Assembly (NCBI RefSeq): GCF_041770905.1
Contig: NZ_JBEUWX010000002.1
Coordinates: 124,001 to 188,000 of the forward strand
DNA: 64,000 bases
From: Propionivibrio hellwigii
GTDB lineage: Bacteria > Pseudomonadota > Gammaproteobacteria > Burkholderiales > Rhodocyclaceae
Reading direction: 5' to 3'
Shown here: positions 45,114 to 54,598 of the stretch, piece by piece
How the letters are laid out: each line of letters opens with the position of its first letter
How positions within the stretch are numbered: the first letter of the stretch is position 1
Position numbers and translations under genes: made by a program
The notes under the pieces: generated by a model
The model's database searches: none
Told to the model about the DNA's origin: nothing
Seen by the model: the letters and a program-made list of their open reading frames with translations, nothing else

Positions 45114-45405
45114 GAGGGCGAAATTTAGCTGAAAATCAGCGGACTGTAAACATTTGCGGTCATTTTCTAGATAAATTATTTGAGTAAATGTCACACGCAG
45201 CTTTATTTTTGCCGTTTTGATACGTTATAAAATATTTGAGGGGCATTTTTTAAGATAGGCATTTCCTAAAATTGAATGTATATTTTTACTTCTCAATTTT
45301 TCTGGAATATTTTTTTATTGTTCTGGAAAGTGATAGGGTAAAAAATGATGGAATCTATAAAAATCAATGAGTTGAGGTGCAGAGAAATAATGTGCAGGAG
45401 GGCGT

Positions 45406-46665
45406 ATGAGTAAGTCCGATTCCATTCCGCGCGTCCTGATCGTCGATGAGTCGCGTATGGCACGCACGATGCTCGCACGGCAAATCCGCAATTACTATGC
45501 ATTTCGCGAAGAAGCGAATGGTGAGCTGGCCTGGCAGGCCTTGCTCGTCGATCCGACGATTCGTGTGGTTGTGTGCTCGCTTTCTATGCCGCTGCTTAAT
45601 GGCGATGCGCTTTTAGAACGGATGCGTGCTTCGGCGTTATCGCGGCTTGGGCAGATGCCGATATTGCTGGTCGTTGGCGATGATACCGAAGCGGTTGCGC
45701 GGGCAAAATCACATGGCGCGACTGAATTTATCGATCGTCAGGCGCTGGCGGATGAGCTGTTGCCACGCCTTGATGCGATCCTTGGGACAACGGCTGAAGA
45801 TATAGCAGCGCGCGCGACAGACGCTACGACCCAAGGCGAAGACAATACCGAACCGGCAGAAAGTACGGAGAAAACGGCGGAGAAAACGGAAAATATAGAG
45901 AATACTGAGAAAGAAAAAGAAGCGCCTGTGCGTACCGAAAAAGCAGATTTGCCAGGCGTGATGTCGAAAATGGCGTTGCTTGCCATGGCAAAACAGGCAA
46001 TGGGGCGTGCCCGGGCAAATCATGGCCGAATCAGCGCTTTAGTCATGGAATTCGACAATGTCGCCGATTTGCGTGCACAACATGGTGACGCTGTGGTGCA
46101 GCAGTTACAGCAGCGTTTCGTGGCTATTCTCAGTGGCCGAGTCCGCGAAAATGATGGACTTGGGCGTTATGTGGGCGATCGGTTGGCGATCATTTCTCCG
46201 GATCTTGATGGCACGGATTGTGAAGCATTCAGCAATCGCCTGAGGAAGGCCATCAAAAAAGCCAAAATCAGCACTCACGGTGATCGGCTGAGCCTTTCCG
46301 TCAGCATCGGAATCGGTAATTTCCCTGCAGATGGCGTCGCTTCGGCCGAAGCGCTGCTCGAATTGGCTTCACATCGCCTGGAGGAAGCCCAGAAAGCAGG
46401 CGGAGATTGTGTGATCGCAGCCGATGTCGACCGGGGAAATACGGAAACGCTGACGATCGAGCAGGCCTTGGCGTTACTCGAGACCGGCAACAAGGATAGA
46501 GTGTCGCCGCATTTGCCAGCGCTTGGTTATCGTCTGTTGCCTTTGCTGAAACTGCTTGACCGGGAACTCAAGCTCGGATTATCTTTAGGAGGCGCAGCGG
46601 CCAAATTGCAGGCCATGATGCGTACCAGGGGCAACACGCTGAATGCACCCAAAGTCGATACTTAG
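45406..46665 (+). CDS. Receiver-GGDEF protein with degenerate sites
   Basis: The 419-aa protein has a receiver-like domain (residues 8-125), an acidic Glu/Thr linker (about 128-180), a GGDEF-like domain (about 190-335) and a C-terminal helical tail. The phosphoacceptor aspartate is replaced by Ser58 in CSLSMP, and the conserved lysine position reads FIDRQ. The GGDEF signature has become VGDRL (246-250) in GLGRYVGDRLAII. The SIGIGNFPADG strand of the fold is kept. It is therefore unlikely to be phosphorylated or to make c-di-GMP, and may bind a partner or nucleotide. A GGAGG lies just before the start. Confidence 0.85.
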   Translation: MSKSDSIPRVLIVDESRMARTMLARQIRNYYAFREEANGELAWQALLVDPTIRVVVCSLSMPLLNGDALLERMRASALSRLGQMPILLVVGDDTEAVARAKSHGATEFIDRQALADELLPRLDAILGTTAEDIAARATDATTQGEDNTEPAESTEKTAEKTENIENTEKEKEAPVRTEKADLPGVMSKMALLAMAKQAMGRARANHGRISALVMEFDNVADLRAQHGDAVVQQLQQRFVAILSGRVRENDGLGRYVGDRLAIISPDLDGTDCEAFSNRLRKAIKKAKISTHGDRLSLSVSIGIGNFPADGVASAEALLELASHRLEEAQKAGGDCVIAADVDRGNTETLTIEQALALLETGNKDRVSPHLPALGYRLLPLLKLLDRELKLGLSLGGAAAKLQAMMRTRGNTLNAPKVDT

Positions 46666-46821
46666 GGCGACTTTTGAGCGGATATTGCTGGTGTTTCCTG
46701 GCGTTTGTACTGTATGTTTGTCGTGTATGACCGGATAGCGTCCATCAGTTAACCGATGCCGTGGAAAACCGACTTTCACGGGCATTTCATTGATTTATGA
46801 CGGTGTGAGCAGTTATAATTG

Positions 46822-46883
46822 CCCACTTTTCCACCTTGCCCCACCGTTCGCATGGCGGAGGGCTTTAACCATAAGGAGTTTGC
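46822..46883 (+). promoter_or_regulatory. rpsF leader with possible hairpin
   Basis: The leader contains GCCCCACCGTTCGCATGGCGGAGGGC, split here as GCCCCACCG and GGCGGAGGGC, which can fold into a hairpin before ATAAGGAG. Leaders of rpsF operons in many bacteria bind the S6:S18 complex for feedback control. The fit to that motif is only suggestive. Confidence 0.3.
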
Positions 46884-47309
46884 ATGCGCCATTATGAGAT
46901 TGTTTTTATCGTCCACCCGGATCAGAGCGAACAGGTTCCGGCGATGGTCGAACGTTACAAGACACTGGTGACTTCGCAGGGCGGCCAGCTTCATCGCCTG
47001 GAAGACTGGGGACGCCGCCAGCTTGCCTATCCTATCCAGAAGCTGCACAAGGCGCACTATGTGCTGATGAATATCGAGTGCAGCGGTGAAACGCTGACCG
47101 AGCTTGAACATGGCTTCAAGTTCAATGACGCCATTCTCCGTCATCTGACCATTCGGATGAAGCATGCCGTGACGACGCCTTCGCCGATGATGAAGGAGGA
47201 AAAATCCAAGTCGATGTTGGCGGCTCAGGATGCGCCTGCAGCGACGGAGTCTGGCGCTGAGGCACAACCAGAGCAACCGGAAGCACAGCCGGTTGCGGCT
47301 GCGGACTGA
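46884..47309 (+). CDS. rpsF: 30S ribosomal protein S6
   Basis: The 141-aa protein begins MRHYEIVFIVHPDQSEQVPA and shows GGQLHRLEDWGRRQLAYPIQ and HYVLMNIEC, as expected of S6, which pairs with S18 in the central domain of the 30S subunit. The Glu/Gln/Ala-rich tail (about residues 115-141) is an extension often seen in proteobacteria. TAAGGAG precedes the start. First gene of the rpsF-priB-rpsR-rplI operon. Confidence 0.97.
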   Translation: MRHYEIVFIVHPDQSEQVPAMVERYKTLVTSQGGQLHRLEDWGRRQLAYPIQKLHKAHYVLMNIECSGETLTELEHGFKFNDAILRHLTIRMKHAVTTPSPMMKEEKSKSMLAAQDAPAATESGAEAQPEQPEAQPVAAAD

Positions 47310-47632
47310 ATTTCGAGGTTCGGCTGAACTGCATCGTACTGACAGGCATCCTGGTCGAACGCCGCAATCTGCGTTTTACGCCGGCAGGGACGCCGGTTGT
47401 CGAATGTCTCGTTAAACACGTTTCCGAGCAGGTAGAAGCAGGCGTTCAGCGCCAGGTTGAATGCGAAGTTCCGGCGATTGCCTTGGGAGAATGTGCCAAC
47501 TGGCTACAGGCTGCGGCGCCCGGAACCGAGCTTCGTCTAACGGGGTTTATCGCCGCAAAAAGCCGACAAAGCAGACAGCTGAGATTGCATATCACCAAAA
47601 TTGAATTTGTTGAAGGAAAGCAAAATGGCTAG
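47306..47632 (+). CDS. priB: Primosomal replication protein N, apparent CTG start
   Basis: The 108-aa single-OB-fold protein (LNCIVLTGILVERRNLRFTP, AGTPVVECLVKH, LRLTGFIAAKSRQSRQLRLH) helps restart replication forks with PriA and DnaT-like partners. In this frame the nearest upstream stop is at 47258 and no ATG, GTG or TTG lies between it and the conserved sequence. The only start that keeps NFEVRLNCIV is CTG 47306, which overlaps the rpsF stop as CTGA. Coupled translation from rpsF is likely. The 3' end overlaps the rpsR start by eight bases. Confidence 0.88.
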   Translation: MNFEVRLNCIVLTGILVERRNLRFTPAGTPVVECLVKHVSEQVEAGVQRQVECEVPAIALGECANWLQAAAPGTELRLTGFIAAKSRQSRQLRLHITKIEFVEGKQNG

Positions 47633-47900
47633 ATTCATGAAAAAGAAGGACGATAAGAACGTCAAAAGGCGTGGTGGCGGAGCATTCAAGCGCCGCAAAT
47701 TCTGCCGCTTTACGGCAGAAAAGGTCGAATTCATCGATTACAAGGATGTCGATCTGTTCAAGGAATACATCGCTGAAAACGCCAAAATCATGCCGGCACG
47801 CCTGACCGGCACCAAGACCGGCTATCAGCGTATGCTGTCTGTTGCCATCAAGCGCGCGCGTTTCCTAGCGCTCTTGCCGTACACCGATAACCACCAATAA
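47625..47900 (+). CDS. rpsR: 30S ribosomal protein S18
   Basis: The 91-aa basic protein starts at ATG 47625 (MARFMKKKDDKNVKRRGG) with GAAGGAAAG upstream. The frame extends to 47601, inside priB, without support. FKRRKFCRFTAEKVEFIDYKD and MPARLTGTKTGYQRMLSVAI are the family core. It binds S6 and 16S rRNA in the 30S platform. Confidence 0.97.
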   Translation: MARFMKKKDDKNVKRRGGGAFKRRKFCRFTAEKVEFIDYKDVDLFKEYIAENAKIMPARLTGTKTGYQRMLSVAIKRARFLALLPYTDNHQ

Positions 47901-47914
47901 GCGAGGATAGGACG

Positions 47915-48361
47915 ATGCAGATAATTTTGATGGAAAAGGTCGTCAATCTGGGCAATCTGGGTGACCTCGTCAAAGTCAAGGATGGTTACGCACGTAATTA
48001 CCTGATTCCGCAGGGCAAGGCCAAGCGGGCGACGCCGACCGCACTGGCCGAATTCGAGGCGCGCCGTGCCGAACTTGAGAAAGCCGCTGCCGACAAGCTG
48101 GCCGCCGCCCAGGCGATCGCCGACAAGCTGGAAGGTATTGTATTGACGATTGCACGCAAGGCGAGTGTCGATGGTCGACTGTTTGGTTCCGTGACCAACT
48201 ACGACGTTGCCGAAGCGCTGCAAGTACAGGGCTTTGAGGTCGAAAAATCAGCGATCCGCATGCCCGAAGGGCCGCTCAAGACGACGGGAGAAACCGCGCT
48301 GGAAGTTGCCCTGCATACCGATGTGCTGGCGAACGTCAAGGTGCAGGTGGTTGGTGAGTAA
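47915..48361 (+). CDS. rplI: 50S ribosomal protein L9
   Basis: The 148-aa protein has the N-terminal rRNA-binding domain (MQIILMEKVVNLGNLGDLVKV, VKDGYARNYLIPQGKA), the long central helix and a C-terminal domain (LFGSVTNYDVAEAL). It follows rpsR after 14 bases with GCGAGGATAGG upstream. Confidence 0.97.
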   Translation: MQIILMEKVVNLGNLGDLVKVKDGYARNYLIPQGKAKRATPTALAEFEARRAELEKAAADKLAAAQAIADKLEGIVLTIARKASVDGRLFGSVTNYDVAEALQVQGFEVEKSAIRMPEGPLKTTGETALEVALHTDVLANVKVQVVGE

Positions 48362-48444
48362 CGCGGGGTAAAAAGCACTGGCGGTGGTTTTCTTGTCTTG
48401 GAAAATCCTGGAAAATCCTCGCCGGTCTTGCGTGTTGTGGTAAG

Positions 48445-48475
48445 AAAAGCCTTGTCAGACGGCAGGGCTTTTTTA
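48445..48475 (+). terminator. Terminator after rplI
   Basis: AAAAGCCTTG and CAGGGCTTTTTT form a hairpin followed by a T run, ending the rpsF operon before dnaB. Confidence 0.7.
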
Positions 48476-48607
48476 TTTCTGGCCTGTTGACGTTGGCGCA
48501 AAAGTCCGGGGATTGGGCGGTTTGGCGGCGGCGAGTCGCGGCGGGATAAACTGGCATATCGTCAAAGTCAAGCAGATGCTTTCTCAAAAAAACGGTGGTG
48601 ATTCGTG

Positions 48608-50014
48608 ATGGCCAAGCCTACATTTCAGAAACATTCGCCGAATCTGCCGGAAGATCCGGCGCTGGCGCAGCTGCGCGTTCCGCCTCATTCCGTCGAGGCG
48701 GAGCAGTCGTTGCTGGGCGGGCTGTTGCTCGACAATACCGCGTTCGACAAAATCGCTGATCGCGTGAGCGAGAGTGATTTTTATCGGGACGAACACCGGC
48801 GCATCTATCGCCAGATCTGTAGCCTGCTTGAACGCGGCAAACCGGTTGACGCCGTCACGGTCGCCGAGAGCCTGGATTCGGCGGGTGACGGCGGCGATAC
48901 GGGAGGGCTTGCCTATCTGGGCGAGCTGGCGGCCAATACGCCTTCGGCGGCCAATATCGTCCGCTATGCCGAAATCGTTCGTGAGCGCGCTATTTTGCGG
49001 CAACTGGTGACGGTCGGCGATGAAATTACCGATAGCGCCTTAAATCCGCTCGGCCGCAACCCCAAGCAGTTGCTCGACGAGGCGGAGGCCAAGGTTTTCA
49101 ATATTGCCGAAACCGGGTTTCGCCACCTGACGGGCTTCCAGCACATCAATCCCTTGCTTTCACAGGTCGTCGAGCGTATTCAGGAGCTGCATGATCGGGA
49201 CAATCCTTCCGATATCACCGGCGTGCCAAGCGGCTATCATGATCTCGACGCGCGCACTTCCGGCCTGCAGCCCGGCGATCTGCTGATTGTCGCGGGGCGC
49301 CCGTCAATGGGAAAAACCTCTTTGGCGCTCAATATCGCCGAGTATGTGGCGATTGAAGTGGGTTTGCCGGTGGCGATATTTTCGATGGAAATGAGCGGCG
49401 CGCAGCTGGCGATGCGGATGCTTTCCTCAGTCGGCCGGCTTGATGCGCATAAGGTGCGTACCGGGCGCCTTGATGACGACGAATGGTCCCGTCTGTCTTT
49501 TGCCCTGGGTAAGATGCACGAAGCGCCGCTGTTCATCGATGAAGCGGCGGCGCTCAACCCCATTGATCTGCGTGCCCGTGCGCGCCGGCTAAGTCGGCAG
49601 TGCGGCAAACTCGGATTGATCGTCATTGATTATTTGCAGCTGATGTCTGCGGCCAGCGGCAGTGGCGAGAATCGGGCGACCGAACTATCCGAAATTTCGC
49701 GCTCGCTCAAGAGCTTGGCGAAAGAACTGAATGTGCCGGTCATTGCACTTTCGCAGCTCAACCGATCGCTGGAACAGCGCCCAAACAAACGTCCCGTGAT
49801 GTCCGATCTGCGTGAATCGGGCGCCATTGAACAGGATGCCGACGTTATTCTGTTCATTTACCGTGATGAGGTGTATCACCCCGACTCGCCGGACAAGGGC
49901 AGTGCTGAAGTCATCATCGGCAAGCAGCGTAACGGCCCGATCGGCACGGTACGCCTGGCTTTTCTGGGCGAATATACGCGCTTTGAAAATCTGGCGACGT
50001 CCGTCGATTATTGA
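48608..50014 (+). CDS. dnaB: Replicative DNA helicase DnaB
   Basis: The 468-aa protein unwinds DNA ahead of the replication fork as a hexamer. N-terminal domain: RVPPHSVEAEQSLLGGLLLD. RecA-like domain: Walker A VAGRPSMGKTSLALN, FSMEMSGAQLAMRM, Walker B LGLIVIDYLQLMSA, and SQLNRSLEQRPNKRPVMSDL. No intein is present. GTG 48605 is an alternative start one codon upstream. It follows the ribosomal operon as in many proteobacteria. Confidence 0.97.
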   Translation: MAKPTFQKHSPNLPEDPALAQLRVPPHSVEAEQSLLGGLLLDNTAFDKIADRVSESDFYRDEHRRIYRQICSLLERGKPVDAVTVAESLDSAGDGGDTGGLAYLGELAANTPSAANIVRYAEIVRERAILRQLVTVGDEITDSALNPLGRNPKQLLDEAEAKVFNIAETGFRHLTGFQHINPLLSQVVERIQELHDRDNPSDITGVPSGYHDLDARTSGLQPGDLLIVAGRPSMGKTSLALNIAEYVAIEVGLPVAIFSMEMSGAQLAMRMLSSVGRLDAHKVRTGRLDDDEWSRLSFALGKMHEAPLFIDEAAALNPIDLRARARRLSRQCGKLGLIVIDYLQLMSAASGSGENRATELSEISRSLKSLAKELNVPVIALSQLNRSLEQRPNKRPVMSDLRESGAIEQDADVILFIYRDEVYHPDSPDKGSAEVIIGKQRNGPIGTVRLAFLGEYTRFENLATSVDY

Positions 50015-50301
50015 GCGGTGCGTATCGTGCGTGTTGCCTTCCTTTCCGCGCTTTTGTTGTTTTCTGTGCTTCCGCTGCTTGATCTGCCTCTTCTTTTACG
50101 GGTGTGCCGTATTGCCCCCGTAGGCCATGATTGGCACGATGCGCCTTCAGTAAGGGGAAGCGGCCAGGGCGGCACAGATAGCACGGGCAGTGCTGTCCGT
50201 ATGGGGAGTGTGCGTCCCGTCCTGTTCGGGCGTTGCGCCCACTGCTTATGGTTCGCCCGTTTTTCCTTTTTTGCCTGTTTCGTTCATTTCCCCGGTTGTC
50301 C

Positions 50302-52230
50302 ATGAGTGTTGCACTGGCTGAAGTCTTTGCGCCGGATGGCCTGCTGGCGAGACATATTCCCGGCTACCGCCTGCGTCCGCAGCAGCTCGATATGGCCGAA
50401 CGCATCGCCGCGGCGATTGCTGCCAATGCGGTACTGGTTGCCGAAGCGGGCACGGGGACGGGCAAAACCTTCGCCTACCTGGTGCCGGCGATACGCTCGG
50501 GCGGCAAAGTGATCGTCTCGACCGGCACCAAGAACCTCCAGGATCAACTTTTCGCTAAGGATATTCCGATCGTGCGCCAGGCATTGGGCGCGCCGGTACG
50601 CGTCGCCTTGCTCAAGGGGCGCGCCAATTATGTCTGCCACTATCACCTTGAACGTGCGCTGGCCGACGGTCGCTTTTTCTCGCGCGCCGATGCTGCGGAT
50701 GCCCGTCGTATTGTCCGTTTTGCCAAGGTCAGCAAGACCGGCGATAAAAGTGAGTGCGTTGATGTTCCGGAGCATTCGCCGGTTTGGGGCGCGGTGACCT
50801 CAACGCGCGATAACTGCCTTGGCCAGGATTGCCCGCATCACAAAGAATGCTTTGTCTTGTCCGCACGGCGCGAGGCGATGGAAGCTGATCTCGTCGTCGT
50901 TAATCATCACCTGTTTTTTGCCGATGTAATGCTGCGTGATGAAGGCGTTGCCGAACTGCTGCCGGCCTGCAATACCGTTATTTTCGATGAGGCGCATCAG
51001 CTGCCAGAAACCGCCGGTCTCTTTTTCGGCGATAACATTTCGACCGCGCAGGTGCTCGATTTAGCGCGCGACGTGCGCATCGAGGCGCTGGCTTCGGCGC
51101 GGGACTGCCTTGATCTGCCCATTCTGTGCGATGCCGCAGAAAAGGCAGCCAGGGATTTGCGCCTGAAGCTGCCCGTTGATCCGGCACGCTTTACGCGCGC
51201 TCAGTTGAATGCGCGCGAAGGTTTCGACAACCAGCTTGCTGGCCTAATCGGCAGCGTCGAGACATTGACGGCTTTGCTCGAAACGCAGGCTGAGCGTTCC
51301 GAAGGTCTGGCGAACTGCTGGCGGCGCAGCGGCGAGTTGGCCGATGCGTTACATCGCTGGCAGCAGGACGAGGATACTGACGTGGTCTGCTGGGGCGAGA
51401 CCTATACGCTGTCACTGCAACTGAACTCGACGCCGCTGGTCATTGCCGGCATCATGCAGAAGCAGATGGAAGGGCATCCGCGCGCCTGGATCTTTACCTC
51501 GGCGACGTTGGCCGTGCAGCGCGACTTTAGCCATTACTGCGGCGAAATGGGCCTGACCGATACCGAAACGGCGGCCTGGGAAAGCCCGTTCGATTATGCG
51601 CGGCAAGCCCTACTGTATGCGCCGCCCGGCCTGCCCGAGCCGAATAGTCACGGCTATGCCGAAGCGGTTGTTCGGGCGGCGTTTCCGGTTGTTCAGGCAA
51701 GCGGCGGCCGGGCCTTCTTTTTGTGTACTTCGCTGCGCGCCATGCGCCGTACACGCGAGCTGCTCGAAGAATTTCTGGCGCGCGCCAAATTGAACCTTCC
51801 CTTACTGATGCAAGGGGAGGGGAGCAAAAATGAACTGCTGGAACGTTTTCGCCGGCTCGGCAACGCCATCTTGGTGGGCAGCCAGAGCTTTTGGGAAGGC
51901 GTGGATGTGCGCGGTGAGGCGCTCTCGCTCGTCGTCATCGACAAGCTGCCATTCGCGCCGCCTGACGATCCCGTGTTGGCCGCGCGCATCGAGCGCATGA
52001 AGGCAGCGGGGCGCAATGCCTTCATGGAATACCAGTTGCCGCACGCGGTCATTAACGTTAAGCAGGGCGCTGGCCGGCTGATCCGGGATGAAAAGGATCG
52101 CGGCGTGCTGATGATTTGCGACCCGCGCATGTTGACCAAACATTATGGCAAGCGCGTCTGGCGCAGCCTGCCGCCGATGCGGCGCACACGCGATCCCGAA
52201 GAGGCGCGGGCATTTTTCGCATCTGATTAA
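50302..52230 (+). CDS. DinG/YoaA-family ATP-dependent DNA helicase
   Basis: The 642-aa XPD-like helicase has Walker A AEAGTGTGKTFAYLVPA, four candidate iron-sulfur cysteines (NYVCHYHLE and NCLGQDCPHHKECFV), the DEAH box VIFDEAHQLPE, and late motifs GSQSFWEGVDVRG and QGAGRLIRDEKDRG. I choose ATG 50302 (MSVALAEVFAPDG); the frame runs back to 50233 without conserved residues. It probably acts in DNA repair at stalled forks or recombination intermediates. The 287-base gap after dnaB holds no gene I can support. Confidence 0.92.
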   Translation: MSVALAEVFAPDGLLARHIPGYRLRPQQLDMAERIAAAIAANAVLVAEAGTGTGKTFAYLVPAIRSGGKVIVSTGTKNLQDQLFAKDIPIVRQALGAPVRVALLKGRANYVCHYHLERALADGRFFSRADAADARRIVRFAKVSKTGDKSECVDVPEHSPVWGAVTSTRDNCLGQDCPHHKECFVLSARREAMEADLVVVNHHLFFADVMLRDEGVAELLPACNTVIFDEAHQLPETAGLFFGDNISTAQVLDLARDVRIEALASARDCLDLPILCDAAEKAARDLRLKLPVDPARFTRAQLNAREGFDNQLAGLIGSVETLTALLETQAERSEGLANCWRRSGELADALHRWQQDEDTDVVCWGETYTLSLQLNSTPLVIAGIMQKQMEGHPRAWIFTSATLAVQRDFSHYCGEMGLTDTETAAWESPFDYARQALLYAPPGLPEPNSHGYAEAVVRAAFPVVQASGGRAFFLCTSLRAMRRTRELLEEFLARAKLNLPLLMQGEGSKNELLERFRRLGNAILVGSQSFWEGVDVRGEALSLVVIDKLPFAPPDDPVLAARIERMKAAGRNAFMEYQLPHAVINVKQGAGRLIRDEKDRGVLMICDPRMLTKHYGKRVWRSLPPMRRTRDPEEARAFFASD

Positions 52231-52343
52231 ATGGACACGTACAATCCGCCGTCCGCTTACGTGTAAGAACAGACTGACCGGGCGGCGCGTAGAACCGGCT
52301 GTTCGCAGTTGAGTCACAACGCAGACAACAAAGGAGATCGCTC

Positions 52344-52679
52344 ATGGATCATGAAGGCAAGGAAACCAAGGTACAGAATCTGAAGCAGATACTTCAATAT
52401 CAGGCAGGCTCGGTGGTCAGCAAAATGCTGCTTAAGCGCGCCGTCGGCAATGTGACGCTGTTTGCTTTTGACGGTGATGAAGGGTTAAGCGAACACACGG
52501 CGCCTTTTGATGCGCTGGTCCTTGGCGTCGAAGGCCGGGCCGAGATTCCGATCGCCGGCGTCAAGCATATCCTGGCCGAGGGCGATGCTTTGCTCATGCC
52601 GGCCAATGTTCCGCACGCGGTCAATCCGCAGGGGCAGTTCAAGATGCTGTTGGTCATGATTCGCGGTGAAGCGAAATAG
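52344..52679 (+). CDS. Small cupin-domain protein
   Basis: The 111-aa protein is a single cupin barrel: DGDEGLSEHTAPFDALVLGVEGRAEIPI carries the first motif with one metal-type histidine, and EGDALLMPANVPHAVNPQ the second with a further histidine. AAGGAG lies nine bases before ATG 52344. Such short cupins often bind metal and small acids or sense them. It stands just upstream of an ATP-grasp-like gene. Confidence 0.85.
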   Translation: MDHEGKETKVQNLKQILQYQAGSVVSKMLLKRAVGNVTLFAFDGDEGLSEHTAPFDALVLGVEGRAEIPIAGVKHILAEGDALLMPANVPHAVNPQGQFKMLLVMIRGEAK

Positions 52680-52752
52680 TCCGGGTGGCTGAGCATCGCA
52701 TCGCTTCTTCTGTCATTCTCATTGCAATCCCCCGAACGGGACATTGAACAGT

Positions 52753-54102
52753 ATGAATCCGGCTATGCCTGACCAGGCACTTGATCGAGAAGTTTTCCCG
52801 GATAAAGCCGCATGGCTGAACGAGAACGATCTGCGCGATTCAGCCGATGCGGAAAGTCTGTGCCAGGCGTTGGAAAAATTCACCCTTCCGGCCGGGATGC
52901 CGGCTAATCCCAGCCATGCCGGCTATACCGGCATCTCGTGGGAGGCGCTGCGCAAGACGCATCCCCATCTGTTTGCCGCAGTGCCGGTTTATGTCGGCGA
53001 TGCCGATTGCCGGGCCATGACGCGGCTGATTGAGGCCGTCGAGCGCGTCGTGGCTTTGCCGGGTTGGCGGGCGCGGGCGCTGGCCGATGCGCCCGTCACT
53101 GCCCAGCACGTTTCGTCGACGGCCTGCGTATTTTTGGGTTACGACTTTCATCTGGGCAAAGACGGGCCACAGCTGATTGAAATCAATACCAATGCGGGCG
53201 GCGGTCTGCTGGGTGCGCGGTTGTTGCGCGCACAGACTGTGGGCAGACAGAATGAGCGTGTCGATGGCGTATTTCCCGGACGCCTGGAAGAGGCGGCCGC
53301 AGTTGAAACGGCATTCCTCGCCATGTTCCGCGAAGAATGGCGTCTGGCGCGTGGTGCGGCGCCGCTGACGCGGATTGCGATCGTCGATGACTCACCCGAA
53401 AGGCAGTTTCTTTACCCGGAGTTTTTGTTGTTCAAGGCGCTCTTCACTGCTGCCGGTATCGAAACTGTGATTGCAGACCCGCAGGAGTTATCCTTGCGTG
53501 CGGGGTGTTTGTGGCGGGATGAACTGCGTATCGACCTTGTGTATAACCGCCTAACCGACTTTGCGCTTGATGAACCTGCACACGCCGTGTTACGCGATGC
53601 ATGGCTGCGTGATGCGGCTGTGGTGACGCCGCATCCCTACGCACACGCGCTCTATGCCGACAAACGTAATCTGGTGGCGCTGAGCGACGCGGACTGGCTG
53701 CGCAGTATTAGCGCGTCTGCTGCCGATGTTGCCGTGTTGCAGGCAAATGTGCCACCGGCGCGCAGGGTGCGGCCGGATGATGCGGATGCTTTTTGGGAAA
53801 GCCGGCGGAACTGGTTTTTTAAACCCGCTGCGGGTTATGCCGGGCGGGCAGCGTATCGTGGCGATAAACTGACGCGGCGCGTCTTCTCGCAAATCATGAA
53901 TGCCGCTTATGTGGCGCAAACCCTGGCACCGCCTGCGGAGCGCCGTATTCAGATTGACGGTCTTGCCCGCAACCTGAAATTCGACTTGCGCAATTTTGTC
54001 TATCGCGGGCGCGTCCAGCTTGTCCTGGCGCGGCTCTACCAAGGGCAGACGACCAACTTCCGCACGCCGGGCGGCGGATTCACCGCAACGGTCGTCGTGT
54101 AG
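52753..54102 (+). CDS. ATP-grasp-like protein of unknown function
   Basis: The 449-aa protein looks like an ATP-dependent ligase with a split ATP-grasp layout. LGKDGPQLIEINTNAGGGLLG provides a typical metal/nucleotide-binding acid-Asn pattern, HALYADKRNLVALSD a lysine, and NWFFKPAAGYAGRAAYRGDK the glycine-rich ATP loop. ERRIQIDGLARNLKFDLRNFVY is near the end. TTG 52744 is an alternative start. I do not know the substrates; relatives are usually annotated hypothetical. Confidence 0.7.
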   Translation: MNPAMPDQALDREVFPDKAAWLNENDLRDSADAESLCQALEKFTLPAGMPANPSHAGYTGISWEALRKTHPHLFAAVPVYVGDADCRAMTRLIEAVERVVALPGWRARALADAPVTAQHVSSTACVFLGYDFHLGKDGPQLIEINTNAGGGLLGARLLRAQTVGRQNERVDGVFPGRLEEAAAVETAFLAMFREEWRLARGAAPLTRIAIVDDSPERQFLYPEFLLFKALFTAAGIETVIADPQELSLRAGCLWRDELRIDLVYNRLTDFALDEPAHAVLRDAWLRDAAVVTPHPYAHALYADKRNLVALSDADWLRSISASAADVAVLQANVPPARRVRPDDADAFWESRRNWFFKPAAGYAGRAAYRGDKLTRRVFSQIMNAAYVAQTLAPPAERRIQIDGLARNLKFDLRNFVYRGRVQLVLARLYQGQTTNFRTPGGGFTATVVV

Positions 54103-54598
54103 CCCAGTATCCACGGGCGTTTCAGACGATGCCCCTAACAATGGGGTCAGGCGATAAGTCTTTGCGTTGCCAGTGAAATCAAAGGATTGTTCTGCCGCCT
54201 TGCATAGAAAATGGATTTCATTGTTTTTCTGGCGGAGGTTCGGCAGCAGCGTTATTGAGCGCTCATGAGGCTATAACGCCGCAGTCGGGTGGGAGAGGTG
54301 GTCAATCGGCAGGTGCGGGGTGAGAGAATTTGCCACAAGCAGGAAGGGAAATTTCCTCCGGTGGGCTGAGAGACTGCTTGCGGTAAATCCGCACGTTTGA
54401 GGTGAAAAAATGCTTGCTTCGAAGCTTTCTAGCAAGATTGTTTGGGGCGTTGCGCCTTAACGGCAGCACCAGAACTCGGCCAGCACCGAATTCCGGAAGA
54501 GTGCTGAAAATTTATGCTGTGGCGCCATGTTTATTCAAGTAAAACGGCGATTTCAATCAGCGGACTACAACGACTTGATGACACCGTGATGCATGGGT
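54103..54598. other. Intergenic region without recognised gene
   Basis: About 500 bases. TTTCAGACGATGCC at about 54118 is DUS-like but not an exact match. A GGGCTGAGAG string near 54363 recalls a TPP riboswitch but the rest of that motif is missing. Confidence 0.4.

Noticed and set aside
50018..50301. Small gene between dnaB and the helicase
   Set aside because: The frame starting near 50018 is hydrophobic at first, then low-complexity, with no ribosome binding site or recognisable family.
54300..54420. TPP riboswitch resembling GGGCTGAGAG
   Set aside because: Other conserved parts of the THI element are absent and no thiamine gene follows.
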